This document shows positions 9,631 to 20,130 of a stretch of 64,000 nt of DNA, in pieces. The notes beneath the pieces were generated by a model. It did not search any database, was not told where the DNA came from, and worked only from the letters and a program-made list of their open reading frames with translations. Numbering within the stretch: the first letter of the stretch is position 1; every line of letters begins with the position of its first letter. This stretch comes from Tritrichomonas musculus (taxonomy: Eukaryota > Parabasalia > Tritrichomonadida > Tritrichomonadidae), in NCBI GenBank assembly GCA_039105265.1, contig JAPFFF010000067.1, positions 391,898 through 455,897 on the forward strand, written 5' to 3'. Position numbers and translations under genes: made by a program.

Positions 9631-9750
9631 CGCTATATAAAAAATTATATAGCGGACTGGTCCTTCAGAACCAGTGTGATAAACATATTCTGATTTAGTT
9701 TACACGATCGGGGTGCGGTGCATAGTTCACATTCGCCCTCCGCCAACAGA
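9631..9750 (+). ncRNA. Candidate structured RNA (GC island, four hairpins)
   Basis: In AT-rich DNA, about 100 bp stand out for GC content, as the tRNAs do. Four successive stems can be drawn: 9631-9640/9645-9654 (CGCTATATAA, perfect), 9656-9661/9670-9675 (ACTGGT), 9676-9684/9698-9705 (GTGATAAAC with GTTTACAC, one bulge) and 9709-9717/9734-9742 (CGGGGTGCG with CGCCCTCCG, one mismatch), the last topped by GTG/CAC. ACACGA (9702-9707) and ACA (9746-9748) sit where the H and ACA boxes of an H/ACA snoRNA would lie, but this is only suggestive. The strand is a guess from that reading. Confidence 0.35.
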
Positions 9751-10116
9751 AAATTATTTAATACAATAGCAATGCTAAATACATTTTTATATTTTATTTT
9801 TATTTATTATTTAAAAAATGTAATAGATATATATTAATGAAAATATTTTTTATTTCAAATCAATTAAGAATTCCTTAATTATCGAATTTTGATTAAACTT
9901 TATGATTGTAATATGACATATTTAATGCATATTTCTATTATTTTAATTGATTTGATAAAAGAATAATTTTTGGTTAACTAAATTATTTTTTAATAATTAA
10001 CCAATTAATACGTTATAACTTTTTGATAACTTTTTTATATTCTTTTATTTGTTTAATTTTACATCATTATAATAATTATCTTTAAGAGCCATGTAGCAAT
10101 TTATATAATATATTAG

Positions 10117-10551
10117 TTTTATTATTCAAAATTTAATTGCAGAGATATTGATATCAAAAACATTTTTATTCAATTTTTCAATTCAAAAGTTTCAAATGAA
10201 TTATTTCGTGAATTGTGTGATTTAATTATTTCAATCGCGATTTTAACATGGAATAATCAAACAATTTTAGAATATATTAGTAAATCTCAAAATTTAATCT
10301 CCTCAATGCAATTTGAAAAAAAAGAAATTTTATATAGAATTATGAAAAGAAAAATTAAATCGAATATTCTTTTTTTTTTAGTATTTGATACTAAGTCCCT
10401 AGCATTTATAGGGGACATTGATTTTAATCAATCAATAATTATGAAAATTCAAGATTATTTTACTTGCAATGACATTTCTAATTCTTATTTTTCTATTGAT
10501 GAATTTTTTGATTATATTAACTTAAAAAACAATAAAAATCTTGATTCATAA
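10117..10551 (+). pseudogene. Orphan coding-like fragment, no clear start
   Basis: A frame open from 10117 to 10551 reads as protein (for example SNELFRELCDLIISIAILTW and FFLVFDTKSLAFIGDI), with codon-like composition. No ATG lies in its first 60 codons; the first in-frame ATG (SSMQFEKK) is about 64 codons in, after the apparent domain has begun. TTGCAG just before AGATATTGATATC (about 10136-10141) could be a 3' splice site, but no upstream exon is seen. I do not recognise the family. It is either a broken gene or a terminal exon, and it lies inside the candidate TIR element 9076-11911. Confidence 0.35.
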
Positions 10552-12797
10552 TAAATGAATAAAAAATTTTTAAAATTTCTATTGAAAAAGTTTGTATTTT
10601 TGAATAAATTATATTTTCTATTTTTAGAATAATAATAAATTATTTAAAAAAATTTTGAAAATAAAAAGATATTTAAGAAATTGTAAATATAATTTAAAAG
10701 AATTTTGTAGAGAAAATGACGTTAAATCAAATGGTTGATGTTTCAAAAAGTTTAATGAATTTTTAAAATAATAAGTATAAATCTGTATCTACTCTGATTA
10801 AATATTTTATTATTTAATCGTTTCATAATTTATATATATAAAATAAATATTTTATAAATATATATAGATTTATATTAATATTATAATAGTTGAGTAATAA
10901 TATATATTTGATTCATAGTATTGTATGAATATTAATGTATTCAATTAATACCTAAATTGTGAACAAATACTTTAAAATATTCAATATAACCAAAAAATTA
11001 AAAAAATTATTGAATTCAAAAAATAAGTAAGTTAATTGAAATTTTTTCATAAAAAAAATATTAATTTCTTAATAAATATTTGGTCTCACCTAAAATATAC
11101 ATATTATTTTGATATTACACAAACGAATAATAATTTATTTTGTATATATATACTCTAGTGTTACATAATTAAAAAAACAAGAAAAATAAATAAAATTTTA
11201 AGATTTTTCCTCCCAATGTTCTTGTTATATGCATCCATTTGTTAAATATAACAAATGCCGTTATATCAAAAAAACTTATCTGAAAATAAAATATTTAAAA
11301 AAAGTTAATATTTCAAAATATACACTTTTTTTTACGATAATCAATAAGTAATAGACATCCAAAATACTTTTTGTACGCTGTCACTTTTTTAGGATAGTTT
11401 TTTGATAATTTTTTTTTGAAATGATACTTTTTCCGCACCTAAATTATTACTAATTTTTTTGCTTCTTTTTCATTAAAGTTTAAAGCACTTTTTCAATATG
11501 AAATATGATATCGAATAAAAATGAGGATATATTAGTTTTGTTCTAATCAAAAAATATATCAGATTTTACAGCCCTAAGCTTCATGTTTTTGCTTTTGAAA
11601 GAAAAAATATTGAAAATAATTTCTAATTATTGCTTTTGCCTTTACTTGCGTAAAATTTAAACTATACCTGCAATTTTTATATAACAAGTCATTATATAAA
11701 AAAAATAAATTAGGAAAGCAAAATTTACTTTTAAAAAATATACCATTTAATATTAAATAGCATATAATACATAATTTTAAAAGAATTAATACTAAAAACA
11801 AAAGAGAAATAGAAGGGTCAAACACGAACTCTTCACTTTTTTTTTGGGTAGTGACCCGAAAAAAAAAAATGTGGTCGGGTTAATTTTTTGAGGTTACCTT
11901 TCGAAGGTTTATACAATAGGGCCAACTTTTTTCTTTGGACGGTCCAATTCAATAAATAGAGCTCTTATATTCAAAATTGATTAGAAATAATGTTTAAATT
12001 TATACAAAATTTACAAATAATGATATTGAGATTATTAATTAATGATTTTAACAAATTTTAATTTAAGGGAAATGCTTCTTTATATTAATTTCTTATTTAG
12101 ACAATAATTTGTAAGAATGCATATAAAAATTAAATAAATTTTGTTATTGATATTTGAAATATCATATTACATATAACATATAAAAAAAGATAACCCTTGA
12201 ATTGGTAGTCATTTCAAGTTGAAAGAGAGCAGTATTAACGTTTTTTATAACCTAAAATGATCAGTACAATCTAAAAAGACAGCATATTTTCAAGATCAGA
12301 TGCTGAAAAGTTGTTATTGACCATTTAAATCCTAGAAAATAAGAATAGATTTTGTATCAGAGAAAATTAATATTGATTTAACGTATTTTTATATATTAAT
12401 TTAAATAGGGTGAAAACCTAGGCTTTGTGTCAATATAAAAAAGTTTCCATTTTCTAACTTTTTGATGAAGCTTTAAGAATTTTAATGGATACAAAATTTT
12501 TAAAAATCCTCTTTTTGAGAGTATAATTGAAAATTAAGATTTTATCCAAAATTGAAATAAATGAGTCCAAATGGATATTTTGGACACTCAATAGTTCTCA
12601 AATAATAACGAACAAAATTTTGTATCCAGAGATCACTTTTTGAATTTAAATGGACACTTTTTTTATTAGGACACAAAAGCCTAGGTGAAAACAATCGGAA
12701 ATGATATAATTGAAATAAAACTATTTTTATTTATTTTGCTTTTTTCGACCATGTTCAATAATTCAATATATTCACAAAAATTCAATCAGATGCAACT
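10552..12797. other. Gene-poor AT-rich stretch
   Basis: About 2.2 kb without a supported gene. It includes the right end of the candidate TIR element (to 11911) and a second, small TIR element (12418-12684). A short minus-strand frame at 11574-11825 is not convincing. TCACA at about 12776 is a possible Initiator for the large gene that starts at 12798. Confidence 0.5.
12418..12684. mobile_element. MITE, hAT-like (14-bp TIR, perfect 8-bp TSD)
   Basis: The ends CTAGGCTTTGTGTC (12418-12431) and GACACAAAAGCCTAG (12670-12684) are inverted copies with one extra base. The octamer GTGAAAAC is repeated exactly outside them (12410-12417 and 12685-12692). An inner inverted pair, TGGATACAAAATTTT and AAAATTTTGTATCCA, lies at about 12488 and 12607. 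The element is 267 bp with no coding capacity. The TIR resembles that of the element at 6642-7096 (TAGGCTT-GT). Confidence 0.7.
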
Positions 12798-15700
12798 ATG
12801 ATTCATTTTGGAGTAATTCTGTTCTATTCAATTTTTTCACATCAAAATATCATTTTATTCATAGGAATGTTCATTTTTTTCTTTTATATCTTGTTTAAGA
12901 TAATCCCTCCAGGAAAGATTCAAACAATTTCTCGTAATAAAAATGCAAAAACCATTTTATGTGAAAATGTTGAAAATGAGAAATATGGTCCAACAACTAC
13001 AAAAGACCATTATTTTATTGGTTGTGAAAGTACCACTACGATGTCAATTAAAAATTGCAATTTCACTGATATTACTTTAAAATCAATAACTTGGGCTCAT
13101 TTAATGCTTTTCATAAAAGCAGATGCAATTATTATTTCAAATATATTTACTAGAATTGCTTATAATGAAAAATTTATTAAATTACAAGAACCGAATGAAA
13201 AAAGTTCCTTTATTTTTCAATCCAATAAAGTTGATGATTGCCATCAATTGAATGGTAAAGCGCAACCATTGATAAATTCCCTATATTATGACAATGATAT
13301 TCGACATAATATTATTTTATTAAATAAAAATACGCAAACAAGAGCTTTTGAAATGGAATATCATAGAGGATGCAAGTTTATTAACAACTACATAAAATAT
13401 GCTAATTATGATGCAGGATCAAGCGCTCTCTTATGCAACCAAGCTGGCCAAACTACAAAAGACGAAATTGTGATTTCAGATTGTATATTTACAGAATGCA
13501 AGGGAAGCAAAGAAGGTTCAATTATGGGTTTATTTAACGTTGATTATGAAATAACTATTACAAACACTACTATTGAGCATTCCATGAATGATTATATTTA
13601 TCAAAAAAATTCATGGAGCGACAAATATTATAAAGGTTACTTTATTCAAATTCAATGCAGTAACAATCCAGCCAAAGCAAATTTCATTGGTTGTAATTTT
13701 GCAAATTTACAAAGTAATGCACAAAGTGGTGGTGGAATTGGTCTCTTGCTAACTAATAATAATGAGCATGAGCTTTACTTTGAAAAAACCAAATTTGAGC
13801 ATATTACATTCACTCACCCGAATTATTGTGGCGGTGCAATTTCATTTTCTTATGAAGTTGAACAAAATAGGAAGACGAAAGTCAAAATAACAAACTGTAC
13901 ATTCAATGATATTTCATCTCCGCATGGAGGTGGTGCCGTTTATTACAATGCTCCAAGATCACTCACAATAGAAAAGACAAAGTTCATAAACACTCATTCA
14001 AATACAGATAGTGATCAAAAAGGAGGTGCCATTTATGTCGAATATTCGAGCGAAATGGGACCAATCTTAATCAAAGATTGCTATTTTGAAGAGACAGAAT
14101 CAAGATATGCCGGTGGTATTTATATCGATTGGAATACTGGCTCTACATCTGAAATCAAAATAGAAGGTTGCCATTTTAATAAAACAAAGGCAGTGTTTAA
14201 TGGATTTGCAATTATGATTCAACAATCTAACTCAAATACTGTCACAATTACTAATTGTTATTTTATTGATTGCACAAATAATCCAAACTATTTTGCAATT
14301 GTTTTAGATGTCTCAAACCTCAATTTCAATTTTAATACAATGACTTATTCAGATCCAAATATTGGTGGCGGTTGCTTATATTTAGAAAAAGTTGTTAATC
14401 ATAACTTTATCGGTAATTTGTTCCAAAATTATAAATTTGATGATTCCAGGGGTGATACTGGAGGTCTTTATTGTTATGATCTTGAAGGCTTGGTTTCTTT
14501 TAAATTCATTAACAACACCTTTGATAATGCTATGGGCAATAATCAAGGAAGATGCATCCGTTTTTCAAAAATACCTAACAATCTTGTTACATTTGAAAAT
14601 AACACAATTAAAAACTGTCCAGCTGGAGGTCCATTAGTTTTCCTACATTTCACAAATGCTATTGATGAATTTACAATAAAAACAAGCAAATTCATTAATA
14701 ATACCTTTAGTGAATATTGGGATAACCGAAATGATGCTCAATTAACTCCTCAATTTTGGATTGAGAACCCTAAAAATGACAAATATGAAGTAAAACTCAA
14801 CCTTAAATTTGATCAGTGCTTATTTGAAAAAAATGTTAGTCCTAGAGAAGGAGGTGCATTTCGTTATGGTAAAAGTGACTCTTTAATTAACACAAAAGTT
14901 ATATTTCAGACATGTGAATTTCATGAAAATAATGCAGCTAAAGGAGGAAGTGCTATTTGCATTGATACTTATCAAGGATGTGAAATAAATGATTGCAAAT
15001 TCATCAAAAATAGATCAGAAGAAGGCTTCGGAACAATAAATGTAAAGACAGATTTCCCTCTCTCTGATCCTAGAGATCCTACTTTATTGATAATAGGAAG
15101 TACTTTTAAAGAGAATGAATGTAAAGAAGGTCATGCAATCTATCTAGCTGAATGCACTTTTGCAATTAAAATAATGAAATGCACATTTATAGATTGCGGA
15201 AAGAATGATTATGTTATTTCAATTAAAACAAGACCACAATCTGTTCTTATTGAAAACAACACCATTCATTTCACAATACTAGAACAAACAGCAGCTCCAC
15301 TCTTTATATATACTGAAAATTATGTATTAAAAGAAAATATCTTCCAAAATATAAAAAATACTGTTGTTCGTTCTTATGGGCAAAGTAAAGATGACAAAGG
15401 ATTCCAAATCATTGATAACACATTTTCTAAATGCTCTGGAGATTCGGTTATTGATGTTGAAAATTTAATTAGATTTACTCCAGTTTTTAAAGGAAACACA
15501 TTTATAGATATTACAGTTCTTAGTCAATTAATGTCCCTTAAATTGAGAAATGACATTTATGATGTAACTTTTGATAACAATACTTTCCAAAATTTTGCAA
15601 TTAATTCTCATTTTGGAGGAATTGGATTAGAAGTTGATCATGAATCTGAAGTAATTTCTATTTCTCTTTCCTTTAAGACTTGCTTTTTCATTAATAATAA

Positions 15701-18700
15701 CAATAAAGAAAGAGAACAAAAAGGAAGTGCCATATCATGTGATAGATCTCAAAATAGTGGGAATTTACAATTAACTATTGAAGATTGTTACTTCGAAAGA
15801 AATCAAAATGAAGGAAAAGGATGCGCTATATACGCCAATATTAAGAATGCAATAACAATTGATAATTGCATTTTTACTGATAACATTGGATCAGAAAAAG
15901 GCTCCATTTATATCGTTCCTGATGATTCAGAAATCTCACAGATACCAATAGTAATAAGCAACTGCAATTTCAAGCACAATCAAATTAATGATTTTTCATC
16001 CATTTATGTTGAACCTGGTTTACAAAGATCAATAAAGGTCATTTCATGCATCTTTGAAAATGAAAAAGGAGGAATTGTTTTAGACGATTTCAAGAACGGA
16101 GCCGAAATTAATGGCAATCACTTCCTCAATACACAAGCCAAGTCTGCATTAATAATAAAACATTATGCAGATTCAGATTCAGACTCAGATAAAATTGTAA
16201 TAACAGGTTGCACTTTTGATTCATGCACAGGAATAGACAACAAATGCTTTGATATTATTTCAAACACAAGAGATTTTAAGTTTGAAAATAATATCATTAA
16301 AAACAATGTTGGAACAGGGCATGCAAACTATTTTGGCTCTTTTGATTTTAATAAGAAAATTAGTACTTTTGAAGTTTTTAACACTTCATTTATTAATAAT
16401 GTCTGCAGTAGTTTGTATGGAGGGGGAATTGGAATTCAATTTTTAGGCATTGAACAATTGAATTTTAATAAATGTGAATTCAAAGAAAATGGTGCCAAAC
16501 AAGATAGTACAAAAAGTCGTCCAACACAAAATGCTGATCAATTTTATTATAATGGCGATGGTGGAGCTATTCAGCTTGGTTACATTTGTACAATGAATAG
16601 TTTAAATGTTAATTTCTATGAATGCAATTTCACAAATAATCTTGCTCAACGTCATGGAGGAGCCATTGCAATCCAAACATCGATGATTGTCAACATTGAA
16701 GGCTGTCTTTTTGAAAGCAACATAGCTAATTATAATTTCGATGATTCTTCAGCAGATTTGTTGACTGAAAATCATTTTCATAAAAAGATTGAAGGAAGAG
16801 GAGGTGCAATATACATCAATCCATCTTATACTTATGATGATACCTCGCTTGATTGTAAAGCTCCTGATCATTCAATTCAGAGTGTGAAAATAACAAATTG
16901 CAATTTTGTTAAAAATAATGGATTTGATGGATATGGCATATATATCGAGGGTGATGATATTAATGTTCCATTTACTATCGAAAAAAATAACTTTATCGAT
17001 AATTATAATAAAAAGAATTATAACAATGATGAATATCAAATTTATGGAGCTGTGATAACAACCGAATTAACATGCATTAAAGAAGAACAAATTAATGCTG
17101 ATAACATTTTTTCATACAGCATTCCTCAATTAAAGGTTAGAAACATCTCTTACGTTGATCATTACGGAAAGACGCCTTCTCAAGGATTCACAAAATCTGA
17201 GGCTTTCACTCAATCTGACTTTATTCCAACAAATACTTATACCGGTTCCCATTTGTTTAGTAAATCATCCCATTTTTCCAATACAAAAGATTTCTCAAAT
17301 TCACGCCTTTTCTCTCAAACAAAAGCTTTTTCAGCAACTGGTCATTTCACTAAATCAAAGCAATTTACAGCAACTGGTCATTTCACTAAATCAAAGCAAT
17401 TCACAAAGTCAGATTTATTTACAAAATCTCAAACGTTTACTGCAACTGGTGGATTTTCAAAAACGAAGAGTTTCTCGGGTTCAAATAAATTCACATTTTC
17501 AAATTCCTTCACTAAATCACAATTGTTTACACAAACAAATCATTTTAGTCCATCAATCGAATTTACTCAAATTAGTCAATCTGATTCAGACTCAATATCA
17601 TCAGAAATCATTGATGAATCTTCATCTATTGTCGAATCATCATCAGATGCTGCTGTCCAATCATCAACAACTGTTAATATTGAATCATCATCAGATATTG
17701 AAGCTGAATCATCATCAAATATTGCAGCTGAATCATCATCAGATATTGAAGTTGAATCATCATCAAATATTGCAGCTGAATCATCATCAGATATTGAAGT
17801 TGAATCATCATCAAATATTGCATCTGAATCATCATCAAATATTGCAGCTGAATCATCATCAAATATTGAAGCTGAATCATCATCAGATATTGAAGCTGAA
17901 TCATCATCAAATATTGCATCTGAATCATCATCAAATATTGAAGCTGAATCATCATCAAATATTGAAGCTGAATCATCATCAAATATTGCATCTGAATCAT
18001 CATCAAATATTGCATCTGAATCATCATCAAATATTGAAGCTGAATCATCATCAAATATTGCATCTGAATCATCATCAGATATTGAAGCTGAATCATCATC
18101 AAATATTGCAGCTGAATCATCATCAGATATTGAAGCTGAATCATCATCAAATATTGAAGCTGAATCATCATCAAATATTGAAGCTGAATCATCATCAAAT
18201 ATTGCAGCTGAATCATCATCAAATATTGCATCTGAATCATCATCAGATATTGAAGTTGAATCATCATCAAATATTGAAGCTGAATCATCATCAAATATTG
18301 CAGCTGAATCATCATCAAATATTGCATCTGAATCATCATCAGATATTGAAGTTGAATCATCATCAAATATTGCAGCTGAATCATCATCAGATATTGCAGC
18401 TGAATCATCATCAAATAAAGCTGATGAATCGTCAAGCATTGTTATCGAATCATCAAAAGCAATAGATGAACCATCAGACTCAATTGCTCAATCATCAACA
18501 AACGAAATTGCAGAATCCTCGTCAAGCAGCAATGATGAATCTTTAACAAGCAAAATTGGCGAATCCTCAGAAGAATTATCACATCCAATTGATGAATCAA
18601 CAAATGAAGTTGGTGTATCAAGTTCAATAGATGAATCATTATCTGATGACGCTGAAGAATCATCGTCGAACGAAATAACTGAGCCACCATCCGAACCCAA

Positions 18701-19712
18701 ATGCAAAGTATACGAAGATGACGTCATAACCTACCTTGACAGTTGCAAATACTCGCCTAACAGCAACGGCAACAAGTTTGTTTATGTTTATGTTTTATCT
18801 TCGAATTTCACAAGATCACGTGATGAAACCAGCGGTGGTGCAATCAATATCAATTACTGTGGAATTCATTGCAACAACACTTGTTTCATTGACTGTGTTG
18901 CACAATCTGGCGGAGGCGGTGCAATATATGTTAAAAATCCAATTAACACAGAAAACAATGCAACCTTTATTGATCTTCTATTTCTTCGTTGCGTTGCAGA
19001 TTACGGTGGCGCTATTTACCATTATTCAGACTCTGAACAATTCGATGTTTTATTCCTCAGATGTCATTTCGAGAAGAATAAAGCATTATTGACGAGGCCT
19101 TCAAGAGGATCAAAAGATTTCTTGTTTGGAGGAAGTGCTCTTTTCTTAACATGCAAGAATTCTCTTGTTCAAAATTGCACATTTGTTCGTAATTTAAATG
19201 GCGGTGCTGTAAAAATTTGTAACAAATTTGAAAATAATTATAATTCTAAAAGCATTGGCTTAGAAAAGAGCCAAAATAAAGTTTCTATTCTTGGATGTAA
19301 CTTTGAACAAGATGAAAACTCAAAAAATTCGATTTTTTATGATGATAAAAAAGATGGAGATTCTATCGAAGTTGTTGATTGCGATTTCAAAGGAAAACTA
19401 CAAAAAGGATCGCATTATATTGATGGTGAAATCAATGTTAAAGAAAAGATTCATGTAAGCTCATGCAATTTTGAAAATGATGTCAATGATGCTGTTGGTT
19501 ATAAATTGGCCGGCAAGATTAGATCAAAAACAATGTTTAATAATTCAAATTGTATCATTTTCACTATTATTACTGTTTCATTAATGATCATGTTAATAAT
19601 AATTAGATATAACTTTTTGCTTGAGAAAAGCGTAGGAAATAAATCATTAGGTGTACAAGATCAACTCTTAAAAGATGATTTATCCAATGAAAACCAAGAT
19701 ATATTGGTTTAG
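12798..19712 (+). CDS. Giant beta-helix (Pmp-like) membrane surface protein, 2304 aa
   Basis: A hydrophobic N-terminus (residues about 4-36) could be a signal anchor or long signal peptide. Residues about 60-1440 are a long array of right-handed beta-helix repeats with recurring GGA-I/GGAIY and NC-x-F motifs (ITNCTFNDI, GGAVYYNA), as in Chlamydia-type polymorphic membrane proteins and the trichomonad Pmp family. Residues about 1452-1593 are an F-[ST]-x-[ST] array (AFTQSDF, HFTKSKQF), and 1628-1876 a Ser/Glu array of 8-residue units. Further GGAI repeats follow at about 2015-2070. A single membrane helix (2252-2275, IFTIITVSLMIMLIII) precedes a 29-residue cytoplasmic tail. It is most likely a surface adhesin on a long stalk. 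The role is inferred from the family; the frame is fully open. Confidence 0.85.
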   Translation: MIHFGVILFYSIFSHQNIILFIGMFIFFFYILFKIIPPGKIQTISRNKNAKTILCENVENEKYGPTTTKDHYFIGCESTTTMSIKNCNFTDITLKSITWAHLMLFIKADAIIISNIFTRIAYNEKFIKLQEPNEKSSFIFQSNKVDDCHQLNGKAQPLINSLYYDNDIRHNIILLNKNTQTRAFEMEYHRGCKFINNYIKYANYDAGSSALLCNQAGQTTKDEIVISDCIFTECKGSKEGSIMGLFNVDYEITITNTTIEHSMNDYIYQKNSWSDKYYKGYFIQIQCSNNPAKANFIGCNFANLQSNAQSGGGIGLLLTNNNEHELYFEKTKFEHITFTHPNYCGGAISFSYEVEQNRKTKVKITNCTFNDISSPHGGGAVYYNAPRSLTIEKTKFINTHSNTDSDQKGGAIYVEYSSEMGPILIKDCYFEETESRYAGGIYIDWNTGSTSEIKIEGCHFNKTKAVFNGFAIMIQQSNSNTVTITNCYFIDCTNNPNYFAIVLDVSNLNFNFNTMTYSDPNIGGGCLYLEKVVNHNFIGNLFQNYKFDDSRGDTGGLYCYDLEGLVSFKFINNTFDNAMGNNQGRCIRFSKIPNNLVTFENNTIKNCPAGGPLVFLHFTNAIDEFTIKTSKFINNTFSEYWDNRNDAQLTPQFWIENPKNDKYEVKLNLKFDQCLFEKNVSPREGGAFRYGKSDSLINTKVIFQTCEFHENNAAKGGSAICIDTYQGCEINDCKFIKNRSEEGFGTINVKTDFPLSDPRDPTLLIIGSTFKENECKEGHAIYLAECTFAIKIMKCTFIDCGKNDYVISIKTRPQSVLIENNTIHFTILEQTAAPLFIYTENYVLKENIFQNIKNTVVRSYGQSKDDKGFQIIDNTFSKCSGDSVIDVENLIRFTPVFKGNTFIDITVLSQLMSLKLRNDIYDVTFDNNTFQNFAINSHFGGIGLEVDHESEVISISLSFKTCFFINNNNKEREQKGSAISCDRSQNSGNLQLTIEDCYFERNQNEGKGCAIYANIKNAITIDNCIFTDNIGSEKGSIYIVPDDSEISQIPIVISNCNFKHNQINDFSSIYVEPGLQRSIKVISCIFENEKGGIVLDDFKNGAEINGNHFLNTQAKSALIIKHYADSDSDSDKIVITGCTFDSCTGIDNKCFDIISNTRDFKFENNIIKNNVGTGHANYFGSFDFNKKISTFEVFNTSFINNVCSSLYGGGIGIQFLGIEQLNFNKCEFKENGAKQDSTKSRPTQNADQFYYNGDGGAIQLGYICTMNSLNVNFYECNFTNNLAQRHGGAIAIQTSMIVNIEGCLFESNIANYNFDDSSADLLTENHFHKKIEGRGGAIYINPSYTYDDTSLDCKAPDHSIQSVKITNCNFVKNNGFDGYGIYIEGDDINVPFTIEKNNFIDNYNKKNYNNDEYQIYGAVITTELTCIKEEQINADNIFSYSIPQLKVRNISYVDHYGKTPSQGFTKSEAFTQSDFIPTNTYTGSHLFSKSSHFSNTKDFSNSRLFSQTKAFSATGHFTKSKQFTATGHFTKSKQFTKSDLFTKSQTFTATGGFSKTKSFSGSNKFTFSNSFTKSQLFTQTNHFSPSIEFTQISQSDSDSISSEIIDESSSIVESSSDAAVQSSTTVNIESSSDIEAESSSNIAAESSSDIEVESSSNIAAESSSDIEVESSSNIASESSSNIAAESSSNIEAESSSDIEAESSSNIASESSSNIEAESSSNIEAESSSNIASESSSNIASESSSNIEAESSSNIASESSSDIEAESSSNIAAESSSDIEAESSSNIEAESSSNIEAESSSNIAAESSSNIASESSSDIEVESSSNIEAESSSNIAAESSSNIASESSSDIEVESSSNIAAESSSDIAAESSSNKADESSSIVIESSKAIDEPSDSIAQSSTNEIAESSSSSNDESLTSKIGESSEELSHPIDESTNEVGVSSSIDESLSDDAEESSSNEITEPPSEPKCKVYEDDVITYLDSCKYSPNSNGNKFVYVYVLSSNFTRSRDETSGGAININYCGIHCNNTCFIDCVAQSGGGGAIYVKNPINTENNATFIDLLFLRCVADYGGAIYHYSDSEQFDVLFLRCHFEKNKALLTRPSRGSKDFLFGGSALFLTCKNSLVQNCTFVRNLNGGAVKICNKFENNYNSKSIGLEKSQNKVSILGCNFEQDENSKNSIFYDDKKDGDSIEVVDCDFKGKLQKGSHYIDGEINVKEKIHVSSCNFENDVNDAVGYKLAGKIRSKTMFNNSNCIIFTIITVSLMIMLIIIRYNFLLEKSVGNKSLGVQDQLLKDDLSNENQDILV
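17682..18425 (+). repeat. 24-bp coding minisatellite, about 31 units
   Basis: Thirty exact-length 24-bp units (17682-18401) encode ESSS[ND]I[AE][ASV], followed by a degenerate 31st (ESSSNKAD). DNA identity between units is very high, with variation confined to a few positions, so the array is being homogenised. All units keep the frame. It forms a Ser-rich, acidic, probably heavily modified stalk in the surface protein. The period and low base complexity also leave two antisense frames open, which are not genes. Confidence 0.95.
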
Positions 19713-20130
19713 AATAATATATTATTGCTATTTTAGCTTTTTATGATAATAAATAATTTTTTTTATAATGTTATATAATATGAATTTATAATAAAAACGA
19801 TATGTCACCCAATTTCACCTTTTTTCGATAATTTTCAATTCAAAACAATTGTTTTCTGTGGAAAAATTACATTTCCATTTATAATTCCATTCAATTTAAT
19901 CTCTTCCTGGAAATAATTTTTGGAGTTTAGGACGGAAATTTCCCCTCTCAATTTTTCGGGGAGGGATCTTTATTTTAAAATAAAGAAATGATTTTTGAAT
20001 TTCTCATCATGGCTTTTTTTTTTTTTTTTTTTTTTTTTGAATTTTCCACAAAAATTTTGAAATTTTCATTATTCTCTCAAAATTGGATAAAAAATGATCT
20101 AATATTACATCATTTTTTATTAGGGTTTCC

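Larger units (their letters stand above)
8794..10212. other. Gene-poor stretch around tRNA-Glu
   Basis: It contains tRNA-Glu (8921-8991), the left end of a candidate 2.8-kb TIR element (from 9076) and a GC-rich structured island (9631-9750), each listed separately. No protein-coding gene is supported apart from the fragment that starts near 10117. Confidence 0.6.
9076..11911. mobile_element. Candidate 2.8-kb TIR element with perfect 8-bp TSD (hAT-like), decayed
   Basis: The octamer TACAATAG is duplicated exactly at both outer edges (9068-9075 and 11912-11919). The ends are imperfect inverted repeats: TAGACCTTGTAAGGGG on the left and, read inward from the right, TAAACCTTCGAAAGG. Inside each end ACCCGA is followed by TCGGGTCA in the same order (left 9093-9120), supporting common termini. 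No transposase is recognisable; the interior holds an orphan coding-like fragment (10117-10551) and the GC-rich island. The TIR similarity is modest, so this remains a candidate. Confidence 0.45.

Noticed and set aside
9656-9675. tRNA-Sec: stem with TTCA-bearing loop
   Set aside because: The loop contains TCA, but there is no T-arm with a TTC loop, no acceptor stem, and the loop is eight bases.
11574-11825. 83-aa minus-strand ORF
   Set aside because: A/T-driven hydrophobic composition, no codon signal, near the end of a transposon-like segment.
17682-18425. CRISPR-like periodic array
   Set aside because: There are no spacers; units are contiguous, in phase and coding, in a eukaryotic gene.
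17576-18439. Long antisense and +2-frame ORFs (287, 253 and 436 aa) over the Pmp gene
   Set aside because: They exist only because a 24-bp repeat without stops in several frames is read on both strands; their products are pure tandem repeats.
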